From: Candidatus Portnoyibacteriota bacterium | GTDB lineage: Bacteria > Patescibacteriota > Minisyncoccia > Portnoybacterales > GWB1-42-6 | Direction: 5' to 3' | Assembly (NCBI GenBank): GCA_028717445.1 | Contig: JAQUNU010000040.1 | Coordinates: forward strand, 1 to 6,391 | DNA: 6,391 nt | Part shown: one piece after another, positions 1 to 5,422 of the stretch | Layout of the letters: the number at the start of each line of letters is the position of its first letter | Numbering within the stretch: the first letter of the stretch is position 1 | Program-made: the position numbers and the translations under genes | The notes under the pieces: generated by a model | Database searches by the model: none | The model's input: the letters and a program-made list of their open reading frames with translations, nothing else | Told to the model about the DNA's origin: nothing

Positions 1-54
1 AATAATAGGACAACCGCCGATAAAAAAAGAATTGATAATTGAATAGTCTGCATC

Positions 55-888
55 CTAGTATTTCGTCAAATGCAATTTAGCTTTTAGACCCTGCCAAGAA
101 GCGGCTATTTGAAAAAGAAGGTAGTTTTTGAAATGATTCTTTCTGATCCAGCACATAAAGGAACTCCAAAATTGGTCAACGCCAGTATACTCTATCGAGT
201 TTTTTCTTAGAAAATGAATATAAAGGTTTCCAAAATTGACGATATTTTTGGTCGCAGTTCTCGGCTTTTTGCACATGATGTGATCGAGATTGGAAAGAGG
301 TCCTTCGTTTTTCAAAACATGCGAAGGATCTAGATTTAACATGGCGTCGGTTTCCCCGTCCCATTCGATAATTCTGCTTTGAGGATTGAGATGGTGAATC
401 TTGGCTGATAGAGATTTGTCGTCTGATGGATCACATTTTATCCATCTGTTGTCCAAAAAAACGAAAACATAGACATGGATAGATTCTTTGCTTGCAAGAT
501 TCTTCAGGCAGATGGGAACAATTGGTCCGAAATATTCCCGCCCGACCACTCTCATGACGCCATAGCCGGCTGGGATGCCGATGGCTCTGAGAAGGGCTAT
601 CAAAAGGTTGGCTTTGCAGGTACAGACTCCTTTTCCGTCCAATAAGGTTTCCGAAGCTTTCCTGTTCCAGAAACCGACCCGATATAAAATATTATCCCTG
701 ACCCAATAAAATAGGGCGACAGCTTTTTCCTGATCGGTTTTTGCGTTTTCTGTAATTTTTGTTGCGAGCTCCTTTACTTTTGAATTATTGAAATCGCAAT
801 ACTTGGTTTCCGTCAAAAATTCATTCATAAAAAGATTAGGGAAAATATATCTTATCAAAATTAAACCTTTCTGAAAGGATGCTTTCAT
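55..888 (-). CDS. Transglutaminase-like (papain-fold) protein
   Basis: Predicted transglutaminase-core protein, 277 aa from the upstream-most ATG. The Cys-His-Asp triad of the fold is visible: C89 in DGKGVC, followed by an ANLLIALLRAIGIPAGY helix segment; H138 in SIHVYVF; and D153 in KCDPSDD. YWVRDNI (61-67) matches the conserved segment ahead of the nucleophile. Family members act as proteases, amidases or crosslinking enzymes; the substrate here is unknown. No clear signal peptide or TM segment is seen, so it is probably cytoplasmic. Residues 160-277 are a C-terminal extension I do not recognise. The start is uncertain. ATG 888 overlaps a perfect TATAAT and has no good Shine-Dalgarno. A TTG at 858 has AAAGG 7 nt upstream, and ATG 828 (MNEFLTE) is another choice. 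All three keep the triad. The gene appears to form its own transcription unit, with the stop at 55-57. The fold assignment is firm; the activity is inferred. Confidence 0.87.
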   Translation of the reverse strand: MKASFQKGLILIRYIFPNLFMNEFLTETKYCDFNNSKVKELATKITENAKTDQEKAVALFYWVRDNILYRVGFWNRKASETLLDGKGVCTCKANLLIALLRAIGIPAGYGVMRVVGREYFGPIVPICLKNLASKESIHVYVFVFLDNRWIKCDPSDDKSLSAKIHHLNPQSRIIEWDGETDAMLNLDPSHVLKNEGPLSNLDHIMCKKPRTATKNIVNFGNLYIHFLRKNSIEYTGVDQFWSSFMCWIRKNHFKNYLLFQIAASWQGLKAKLHLTKY

Positions 889-915
889 TATACATCATTT
901 CCGCTTTCCTATCAA
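887..915 (-). promoter_or_regulatory. Sigma70-type promoter for the transglutaminase-like gene
   Basis: On the minus strand TTGATA (915-910) and a perfect TATAAT (892-887) are separated by exactly 17 nt. The last two bases of the -10 box are the A and T of ATG 888. A transcript from here would begin near 880, inside the longest reading frame. If the promoter is used, translation must start downstream, at TTG 858 or ATG 828. The -35 box abuts the T-run of the terminator hairpin at 914-939, an end-to-start arrangement that supports a transcription-unit boundary. This is sequence match only. Confidence 0.6.
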
Positions 916-939
916 AAAAGCCATCCGTGGATGGTTTTT
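914..939 (-). terminator. Rho-independent terminator-like hairpin, minus strand
   Basis: CCATC (921-925) pairs with GATGG (930-934) around a 4-nt loop. On the minus strand the stem is followed by C and six T (919-914) and preceded by five A that can extend the stem. On the plus strand it is followed by TTTTT (935-939), so the shape could work in both directions. The minus strand is favoured because it lies 24 nt beyond the candidate small ORF and just ahead of the next promoter. The stem is short, so efficiency may be modest. Confidence 0.55.
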
Positions 940-963
940 GGCCGCAATGAAAAAATGATTTTT

Positions 964-1086
964 TTAAGTCAAGCAGCCGAAGAAGGGCAAAAGAGAATTT
1001 TGTCTTTCTTCGAATTCTGATTCGGAAATTTCCTTGGCCCTAATTCTGGTCTGTTTTTTGAAAAATGGTATTTGGAATTTTGACAT
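964..1086 (-). CDS. Candidate small ORF, 40 aa, unknown
   Basis: ATG at 1086 opens a 40-codon frame ending in TAA (964-966). The peptide is charged, with a basic N-terminal part (FFKKQTRIRAKE), an acidic middle (ESEFEER) and a hydrophobic end (LLPFFGCLT). I recognise no family. In its favour, it fills most of the gap between the lipoprotein terminator (1119-1146) and a second terminator-like hairpin (914-939), which would otherwise have no gene to serve. Against it, there is no Shine-Dalgarno site, no convincing promoter, and a 40-codon open frame can occur by chance. The same stretch also holds a strong plus-strand hairpin (978-1012), so it may be a non-coding RNA or plain spacer. Confidence 0.28.
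   Translation of the reverse strand: MSKFQIPFFKKQTRIRAKEISESEFEERQNSLLPFFGCLT
978..1012 (+). other. 15-bp RNA hairpin, paired fully only in the plus-strand RNA
   Basis: Positions 978-992 pair with 998-1012 around a GAGAA loop (993-997). As plus-strand RNA all 15 positions pair: 13 Watson-Crick pairs plus G-U at 985/1005 and 987/1003. In the minus-strand RNA those two become A-C mismatches. There is no T-run after the stem on the plus strand, so it is not a terminator. No plus-strand gene is nearby. It could belong to a small plus-strand RNA, or be chance. Confidence 0.35.
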
Positions 1087-1118
1087 AATTATTCAAGAAT
1101 ACCAATCATTTTAGGACG

Positions 1119-1146
1119 AAAATAGGGCGCTCGGTTGGGAGCGCCC
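1119..1146 (-). terminator. Terminator of the lipoprotein gene
   Basis: A perfect 8-bp GC-rich stem, GGGCGCTC (1125-1132) with GAGCGCCC (1139-1146) around a 6-nt loop, begins 9 nt after the lipoprotein stop codon. On the minus strand it is followed by TATTTT (1124-1119), an interrupted but usable U-tract. Placement directly after a stop codon makes the call fairly safe. Confidence 0.7.
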
Positions 1147-1155
1147 TCAAGATGA

Positions 1156-1776
1156 TCATGTTTTTTGAGTAAATCTTTGAGCGATCGATTCGGCCACCAG
1201 TTGATCGATCTCGCTCTTATCCAGGGGAATTCTGCGACCCCGGAGGATGATTTTTCCTTCTTCGGAAAAGATTTTTCCTCCAGCGGAAAAGAGCTGAACC
1301 TTAAAAAGATAGGTAGCCTGGTCCTGGCTAAAGGAAAGGGCGCCGCTCTTGAATTTTGGCAAATTGAGCGTAAAAACCAGGATTTCCGCTTTTGCCTTTC
1401 TGGAGGTTTCCTGGAAGTGCTTCTCCTTTTCCTGGGTAGTCATATTCATACCAGCCCTGCCGTCTTGCAGGAATTTCTCCATTTCGTAAGGAGTTATAAC
1501 CTTGACTTTCGACGCCAAGGCCTCCGCGATTTTTACCCCCTCGGAGCAGGGATAAACGCCAACGGTGCCAGATAAGAGATCAGGAGCATCCTGGTTTTCG
1601 AATTCGACTTCCGCTGTTCCTCCTTTAGCCAGTTGAGTTACTTTGTAACTATGAAAGGCGACATTGGCGATGCGCATCCCCTGAATGACCGGGATGGCTG
1701 CCCCAGCCACAGCGCCGCACCCTGCCAAAAAGACGCAAAGCACCAAAACGAGAACTGTTGAGATATCACTTTTCAT
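1156..1776 (-). CDS. Predicted lipoprotein of unknown function
   Basis: A 206-aa exported lipoprotein. The N-terminus has a short charged region (MKSD), a hydrophobic stretch (residues 5-18) and a lipobox LAGC with C20 as the predicted lipidated cysteine. The start is fixed at ATG 1776 by AAGGAGGG six nt upstream; the open frame extends to a TTG at 1845 but that would bury the signal peptide. The mature part has an Ala/Gly-rich linker, then a mixed alpha/beta domain. The segment IAEALASKVKVITPYEMEKF and a later strand-rich region with AKAEILVFTLNLPKF are faintly like CsgG/LpoB-type lipoprotein domains, but I cannot assign a family. Its own promoter, ribosome site and terminator make it a self-contained unit between the upstream cluster and the transglutaminase gene. 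Membrane anchoring is well supported; function is unknown. Confidence 0.9.
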   Translation of the reverse strand: MKSDISTVLVLVLCVFLAGCGAVAGAAIPVIQGMRIANVAFHSYKVTQLAKGGTAEVEFENQDAPDLLSGTVGVYPCSEGVKIAEALASKVKVITPYEMEKFLQDGRAGMNMTTQEKEKHFQETSRKAKAEILVFTLNLPKFKSGALSFSQDQATYLFKVQLFSAGGKIFSEEGKIILRGRRIPLDKSEIDQLVAESIAQRFTQKT

Positions 1777-1782
1777 GCCAAT

Positions 1783-1790
1783 CCCTCCTT
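1783..1790 (-). promoter_or_regulatory. Strong Shine-Dalgarno site of the lipoprotein gene
   Basis: AAGGAGGG on the minus strand, six nt before ATG 1776. It decides the start codon of the lipoprotein and is by far the best ribosome-binding site in the window; the other genes have weak sites or none. Confidence 0.85.
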
Positions 1791-1877
1791 GAGCCAAAAG
1801 ATTTCCTTTCAGATCATCCCCTTCTTTTGTTAAAGGCCTAATCAATATTCAAAATAGAGTCTTTTATCTCTGGTTTT

Positions 1878-1907
1878 ATTTTACAACCTTTCATTACTAA
1901 ATGTCAA
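1878..1907 (-). promoter_or_regulatory. Sigma70-type promoter of the lipoprotein gene
   Basis: Perfect TTGACA (1907-1902) and TAAAAT (1883-1878, five of six consensus bases) with an 18-nt spacer on the minus strand. The predicted transcript begins near 1871, giving a leader of about 95 nt. The leader contains a 7-bp inverted repeat, CAAAAGA (1795-1801) with TCTTTTG (1823-1829), upstream of the Shine-Dalgarno site; I do not recognise a riboswitch. The -35 box overlaps a small AATAG/CTATT stem (1906-1920) that lies just after the preceding gene. Confidence 0.7.
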
Positions 1908-1928
1908 TAGAGAGGCTATTTTGATCTT

Positions 1929-3071
1929 TTATAGAGCTGGATTTGGCTTAAGGATGTTTGATTCGTCCAATTTCTCCGTTTCCTCCTTTTTCTTTTCAAG
2001 TTCTTTTTTTAATTCCACCATTTTTAGTTCTCGGCCGATCATCAGGCGATAATATTTTTCCAGCTCTTTATTCTTTTCTTCGGCCAGGTTCTTGGAATTT
2101 TCCAGTTCCCTTGTCCTCTCTCTGACCTTTTGCTCTAAAGTTTCGCTTAATTCTTTCAAGGCTTTGGCCTGCCAGAGCGCCTTTTGTTTCAATTCCGCCT
2201 CGCTGGCAGCTAATTTTTGAGCCTCTTCTCGGCGCATTATTTCTCCGTAGGTCGCTTTAATCAGGAAATAGCCGAAAACGCAAAATAGCAGGAACGTGAT
2301 CGAGGTCAGGATTATTAAGGGAAGGCTCGGCATGAGGAACGGCAACATCAAAAGGACCACGCCCATTAATCCGACTAAAAGATCAGTGGTGATAATTTTG
2401 GCTTCAAAAAGACGATGTCGAAGAATGGAATAGGCAGTCAGTCCCATATAGGCCACGGTCGTAATATTGCCGATCGGCGGAATAGGTATGTCATACCACA
2501 AGGGAAAATTGGTGAGGGCCCCTATTAGCGACGTGGCAAAACCAATCAGAACCAGCTTTATTTGCGTTCTTTTCATCCCGGTTGATTTTCGAAAATCTTT
2601 ATACAGCAGAAAAATACTGAAAAACATGAAAAATGACCAGATCGAAAGGAAAAGGCTGTAAAGAACGCCGCGTTGCGGCCAAAATTTGAAAGAAAGCGCG
2701 GGACTAACGCCCGTGATAAAATTGGAGCTTGTGAAATCCAGCACGAGGAAAATGGAAAAAATGAGATAAACAAAAATGATCGTTTTTTTCTTTTGGGAAG
2801 CTTTTTCTAACAATCCCAGGACGAAATGCAGATAAGTCGCCGGGACGAATATTGCTCCAGCCATGAGCATTTTCGTCCAGAAGAGCGCGCTTTCGGCGGT
2901 TGTTGAAATCTGCCAGATGAAATACGAATAGCTCCAAAAAGAAACGCAAACACAGAAAAACAAGAAACCCAAATTTGCCGCATCTTTCTTTTTGTTGCGA
3001 TATACCAAGATACCCAAAAAGGTGCTGGCAATTCCGTTGATTAATGCCGCGAGTGCGTAGTAAGAAATCAT
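1929..3071 (-). CDS. 7TM sensor-like membrane protein with histidine-kinase linker but no kinase domain
   Basis: A 380-aa integral membrane protein. Hydrophobic segments lie near residues 3-23, 34-53, 64-88, 97-112, 136-156, 172-189 and 203-216. This resembles the N-terminal 7TM sensor region of some histidine kinases. Two further segments follow (230-249 and 252-271). Residues 275-365 are a long charged coiled coil containing LEQKVRERTRELE (312-324), a typical kinase linker sequence, and GRELKMVELKKELEK (346-360), a motif I know from sensor kinases near their PAS or dimerisation regions. The protein then stops: there is no HisKA histidine and no ATPase domain. It may signal through a partner or be a shortened receptor. 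ATG 3071 starts 9 nt after the acyltransferase stop, so it is likely co-transcribed. No clear Shine-Dalgarno and no convincing terminator are seen. Confidence 0.88.
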   Translation of the reverse strand: MISYYALAALINGIASTFLGILVYRNKKKDAANLGFLFFCVCVSFWSYSYFIWQISTTAESALFWTKMLMAGAIFVPATYLHFVLGLLEKASQKKKTIIFVYLIFSIFLVLDFTSSNFITGVSPALSFKFWPQRGVLYSLFLSIWSFFMFFSIFLLYKDFRKSTGMKRTQIKLVLIGFATSLIGALTNFPLWYDIPIPPIGNITTVAYMGLTAYSILRHRLFEAKIITTDLLVGLMGVVLLMLPFLMPSLPLIILTSITFLLFCVFGYFLIKATYGEIMRREEAQKLAASEAELKQKALWQAKALKELSETLEQKVRERTRELENSKNLAEEKNKELEKYYRLMIGRELKMVELKKELEKKKEETEKLDESNILKPNPAL

Positions 3072-3080
3072 GAAAATAAT

Positions 3081-3734
3081 TTAATGATCTTTAAGCAGTT
3101 TTTTAATTTCTTCCATGATAATTTGCGTGCCGACTTCAAAGTTGCCGGGGCAATAAATCTCGTCAAGTTTGTCTTTTAATAAAAAGGGTTTGCCTATTCT
3201 TATTCTAACGCGATGGCGGCGCAAAAAAAAGCCCTTCCAGGAGAAATTGGAAAGACCGCATATGGCCACGGGCAGAATTATTTTATTGGTTTGAAGGGCC
3301 AGGATGGCAGCTCCTGGCTTGCCCTGTTCTAATTCAAAATTAGCGCATCTTCGGCCTTGGGGGAAGAAAAAAACAGAACAGCCTGAAGCTAAAACTTTTT
3401 TGGGCATTTCCAGGGATTTTTCCATGCCCTGGCCTTTGCAAGCCGGGAAAGCGCCAAATAACTTCATTAAAGATCCAAGCCCTGGCGTTTTTATATATTC
3501 ATCGGCCGCGATGAAATAGATGGGAAAGATCGGACAGGAAAAAGGCAGAGCATCGCCGATCAGGAGCGTATCAATAAAAGTCTCGTGATTAGCCACAATG
3601 ATAATGGGTCTTTTCAGCGAATTAAGATCTATCTCTGTTTCATATTTGAAATGGGCGAAGAATAAAAAAAATGGCCGCAGAATAATCCAGCCAATTTTCT
3701 GAACAATATTCAGGATTTTGCCTTTTTCTGACAT
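3081..3734 (-). CDS. plsC: PlsC-like 1-acyl-glycerol-3-phosphate acyltransferase
   Basis: A 217-aa membrane-associated acyltransferase of the PlsC/LPLAT family, which moves an acyl chain onto lysophosphatidate during phospholipid synthesis. The catalytic HX4D motif is NHETFID (H50, D55). A hydrophobic N-terminal stretch (about 11-28) probably anchors it. Motif II is read as LFGAFPACKG (92-101), with Lys about where Arg is usual. Motif III is FPQGRR (124-129) where most relatives have FPEG(T/G)R, so the usual Glu is Gln. Motif IV is ILPVAICG (153-160). ATG 3734 is preferred over an in-frame TTG at 3743. The start overlaps the end of the dksA-like gene by 25 nt, suggesting translational coupling. 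The substitutions leave substrate choice open; it could act on another lysophospholipid. The family is sure, the exact substrate is not. Confidence 0.9.
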   Translation of the reverse strand: MSEKGKILNIVQKIGWIILRPFFLFFAHFKYETEIDLNSLKRPIIIVANHETFIDTLLIGDALPFSCPIFPIYFIAADEYIKTPGLGSLMKLFGAFPACKGQGMEKSLEMPKKVLASGCSVFFFPQGRRCANFELEQGKPGAAILALQTNKIILPVAICGLSNFSWKGFFLRRHRVRIRIGKPFLLKDKLDEIYCPGNFEVGTQIIMEEIKKLLKDH

Positions 3735-4081
3735 TTGGTGCAAGTCGTGGTTTCTGGCATGGCCAATAAGCGGCGCTCGTCAATGGGCTGGCCGCATTTG
3801 TCGCAAATTCCATAAGTGCCGTTGGTCATTTTTTCCAGAGCCTGATTTATTTTTTGGAGCCGAATTTCAAGCGCATATTCAACTGAAAGGTTATTTTCAT
3901 AAGCCTGAACTTCCAAAGCATCTTCATCTGTGCTCTGGGATAATCCAAAATCCGGGAATCTGGCGTCGTAGTCCCCTTTCATCTTCGGGTCTTTTTTGGC
4001 GATCGATTCAAGCTCTTTTTCCGCTTTTCTTTTCCGTTCCTCAAGAGCCTTTTTTAATTGGGCGAGAGTTTTTTCATCCAT
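3710..4081 (-). CDS. TraR/DksA family C4-type zinc-finger protein
   Basis: A 123-aa protein with a coiled-coil-like charged N-terminus (residues 1-30), a second helix (about 57-87) and a C-terminal four-cysteine zinc finger: CDKC (C93, C96) and CTKC (C114, C117), with GTYGIC and the RRLLAMPE segment typical of the family. DksA-type proteins enter the RNA polymerase secondary channel and modulate initiation; many short relatives are uncharacterised. The spacing and length fit the DksA/TraR superfamily, but I cannot say it is true DksA; the acidic tip residues are not clear. The start at ATG 4081 has a weak GAGGT 11 nt upstream, which overlaps a possible -10 box. The stop TGA lies inside the acyltransferase gene. 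A 58-nt gap separates it from the carbonic-anhydrase-like gene upstream. Confidence 0.92.
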   Translation of the reverse strand: MDEKTLAQLKKALEERKRKAEKELESIAKKDPKMKGDYDARFPDFGLSQSTDEDALEVQAYENNLSVEYALEIRLQKINQALEKMTNGTYGICDKCGQPIDERRLLAMPETTTCTKCQKKAKS

Positions 4082-4087
4082 ATCTAT

Positions 4088-4117
4088 ATTTTACCTCATT
4101 GAAAATGAATAAATCAA
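4088..4117 (-). promoter_or_regulatory. Possible promoter for the dksA-like gene, near-leaderless
   Basis: TTGATT (4117-4112) and TAAAAT (4093-4088) with an 18-nt spacer on the minus strand. Transcription would begin at or next to the A of ATG 4081, giving a leaderless message; the weak GAGGT (4097-4093) would then lie outside the transcript. The match is moderate in AT-rich DNA, so this is tentative. Otherwise the gene is read through from atpC and its neighbour. Confidence 0.3.
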
Positions 4118-4139
4118 GAGGATTTGAGATTTTTTCGGT

Positions 4140-4577
4140 TTAGGGAATTTCGTTTATTTCAAATTCATCAGCAGAGCCGTTTTTTAGGCCGGCAAAATAC
4201 AGCTTGATGTCTTTTCCGGGAAATTCTTTCCCGATGATCTCTTCGGCTTCGTTAAGATCTTTTTTATGTTGATTAAGTTCGTCTTCTTTATTTTGGAAAT
4301 TAAAGCCGTTGTAGGCGCCGCAATCGGCATGATTGATGAGGCAGATTTCAGAAGCGTTATGCAACTCAACCGAAACAGCCAGATCGCGCAAAAGAGAATT
4401 TTTAAACCCCGATTCTTTCGGTCGGACCAGGTCCTGAATTCCTCCGGCGCGCGTGATGAGATCAGCGTCATTTTTCAGATTTTTAATGAATTCGGCAATA
4501 TAATTCCGGCCGTCCTGGCGCTGGTGCAGGCGAAAATCTTCGCAGGTGACAACAGCTGATTTGCAATGATGGGACAT
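4140..4577 (-). CDS. Short beta-carbonic-anhydrase-like protein
   Basis: A 145-aa protein with the beta-carbonic anhydrase zinc-site pattern: C12-x-D14-x-R16 (CEDFR) and H83-x-x-C86-G (HADCG), plus RAGG (43-46), where relatives have the loop next to the active site. Three zinc ligands (C12, H83, C86) and the Asp-Arg dyad are all present. Classical enzymes catalyse CO2 hydration and are usually near 200 aa or more; this one is short and lacks much of the C-terminal part, as in a putative carbonic anhydrase subfamily found in small genomes. No signal peptide, so cytoplasmic. ATG 4577 shares its A with the TAA of atpC (TAATG), pointing to coupled translation and co-expression with ATP synthase. 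Fold and metal site are well supported; carbonic anhydrase activity is inferred. Confidence 0.82.
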   Translation of the reverse strand: MSHHCKSAVVTCEDFRLHQRQDGRNYIAEFIKNLKNDADLITRAGGIQDLVRPKESGFKNSLLRDLAVSVELHNASEICLINHADCGAYNGFNFQNKEDELNQHKKDLNEAEEIIGKEFPGKDIKLYFAGLKNGSADEFEINEIP

Positions 4578-5026
4578 TATTCTTTTTTCGGATTAATATT
4601 TAAAATTTTCCATTTTTTGGCCGCTTTGGTGCGGGCCAGCTCCTTTTCGATCCGGCTGGCCAGATCAGCAAATTGTTTTTCATCAAAATGTTCGGCTTTA
4701 GTTTTGAGTTCCTCGGCCCTTTTTTTTGCTTCTTGCGCTCTATCAATATCAATTTCATGTCCCCTTTCGGCCGTGTCGGCCAAGATAACGATTTTGCCTT
4801 TTTGAACTTCGATAAAGCCGCCGGAAACCGACGTGACTTCGGCTTCGCCGTTCTTCAGCCGGATACCGAGCACGCCGGGCGCCAGCGAGGCGACCAGCGG
4901 CAGATGTTCGGGCAGGACGGTGATTTCTCCCTGGCGAGTCGGCACGGTCACCTGCGTGATTTCTTCTTCCATGAGCAGGCGCTCGGGAGTGACGATTTGG
5001 AATTTGATAGTTTTTTCAGTTGGCAT
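4577..5026 (-). CDS. atpC: F1F0 ATP synthase epsilon subunit
   Basis: A 149-aa epsilon subunit of the F1 central stalk, which couples rotation to catalysis and can inhibit ATP hydrolysis. Residues 1-87 form the N-terminal beta-sandwich, with the family pattern GEITVLPEHLPLVASLAPG and VSGGFIEV. Residues 88-140 are the charged C-terminal helical hairpin (AERGHEIDIDRAQEAKKRAEE onward), followed by a short Lys-rich tail. The frame stays open up to 5197, but those extra residues come from the repeat spacer and do not resemble epsilon; ATG 5026 (MPTEKT) is the natural start. No Shine-Dalgarno precedes it, only an A-rich tract after a GCCGC/GCGGC stem (5040-5055). It follows atpD as in most ATP synthase operons, but unusually after a 433-bp gap. 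Confidence 0.95.
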   Translation of the reverse strand: MPTEKTIKFQIVTPERLLMEEEITQVTVPTRQGEITVLPEHLPLVASLAPGVLGIRLKNGEAEVTSVSGGFIEVQKGKIVILADTAERGHEIDIDRAQEAKKRAEELKTKAEHFDEKQFADLASRIEKELARTKAAKKWKILNINPKKE

Positions 5027-5063
5027 ATTTTTATTTTTTGCCGCTATTTGGCGGCGATCCAAA

Positions 5064-5091
5064 CCTACTTTTTGAACCGCCAAAAAGTAGG
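5064..5091. repeat. Perfect 11-bp hairpin at the left flank of the spacer element
   Basis: CCTACTTTTTG (5064-5074) and CAAAAAGTAGG (5081-5091) around a 6-nt loop. No T-run follows on either strand; the T and A tracts lie inside the stem, so it is not an ordinary terminator. It lies 38 nt upstream of the atpC start. Confidence 0.8.
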
Positions 5092-5111
5092 CAAAAAACT
5101 CTCGCCGGCAT

Positions 5112-5237
5112 AAAATTTTAAGAAATTCTAGGCCTCGCCTCACTAAATTTGCTATGCACCGCGCCTGCTGGCGCGGCCCGTGGGCATAAACACGCAAATT
5201 TTACGCTCGCCTCGGCCTGAATTTCTATTAAAATTTT
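5112..5237. repeat. 126-bp imperfect palindrome with GC-rich tip
   Basis: The arms pair from the outside in. The AT block 5112-5128 pairs with 5219-5237, with a TA bulge at 5226-5227. Next AGGCC (5130-5134) pairs with GGCCT (5214-5218), AAATTTGC (5145-5152) with GCAAATTT (5194-5201), TATGC (5153-5157) with GCATA (5184-5188), and the tip CCGCGCC (5159-5165) with GGCGCGG (5170-5176) around TGCT. Each arm also carries the direct 8-mer CTCGCCTC (5134-5141 and 5206-5213). In RNA this would be one long multi-helix stem upstream of atpC. Confidence 0.8.
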
Positions 5238-5322
5238 TGGCATGGCGAATTTCGGAGAAGGCCTTTTCTGAAAAATCTTGCATCTGAAAATTTTATCAGA
5301 AAATAAAATGAGCGAGTCTTGA

Positions 5323-5367
5323 GAAAATCGTCGACCGAGCAGCAAGCGAGTTTAGGAGACGATTTTC
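5323..5367. repeat. 10-bp inverted repeat in the spacer element
   Basis: GAAAATCGTC (5323-5332) and GACGATTTTC (5358-5367), perfect, with a 25-nt loop. The 8-mer ATGAGCGA occurs as a direct repeat just outside it, at 5308-5315 and 5371-5378. No T-run follows. Confidence 0.7.
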
Positions 5368-5422
5368 CAGATGAGCGAATTTATATTTTTCTTAAAATTT
5401 TCAGCGCAAAGCACTTTTTTCC

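Larger units (their letters stand above)
5112..5401. repeat. 14-bp perfect inverted repeat, possible terminal repeats
   Basis: AAAATTTTAAGAAA at 5112-5125 is the exact reverse complement of 5388-5401. The copies are about 260 bp apart, and each lies about 20 nt inside one of the two flanking hairpins, so they may mark the ends of the element's core. The sequence is AT-rich and partly palindromic, which lowers the weight of the match. Confidence 0.5.

Noticed and set aside
1066..1104. Inverted repeat TGGTATT / AATACCA as an operator
   Set aside because: Only 7 bp with a 25-nt loop in AT-rich DNA, and no promoter nearby to regulate.
1777..1845. Longer lipoprotein starting at TTG 1845
   Set aside because: It would place 23 residues before the signal peptide and ignores the strong Shine-Dalgarno site six nt before ATG 1776.
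1906..1920. Terminator after the 7TM gene
   Set aside because: The AATAG/CTATT stem is only 5 bp and AT-rich, has no U-tract and overlaps the -35 box of the next promoter.
3735..3743. Acyltransferase start at TTG 3743
   Set aside because: ATG 3734 is three codons later and a more usual start; no ribosome site favours the TTG.
3718..4143. Plus-strand open frames opposite real genes (also 1165-1575, 4266-4559, 4673-5113 and 5886-6158)
   Set aside because: Each lies antisense to a gene with clear family motifs, and none has a recognisable domain.
5064..5091. Ordinary rho-independent terminators at 5064-5091 and 5423-5450
   Set aside because: No U-tract follows either stem in the direction of transcription, and a strong terminator between atpD and atpC would cut off the epsilon subunit.
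5027..5197. N-terminal extension of atpC by 57 codons to a start at 5197
   Set aside because: The extra residues are encoded by the palindromic spacer, do not look like an epsilon subunit, and the natural start MPTEKT at 5026 gives a normal family length.
5118..5345. 75-codon open frame on the minus strand in the spacer
   Set aside because: It runs across inverted repeats, has no ribosome site and no recognisable domain; best seen as a chance frame through the repeat element.
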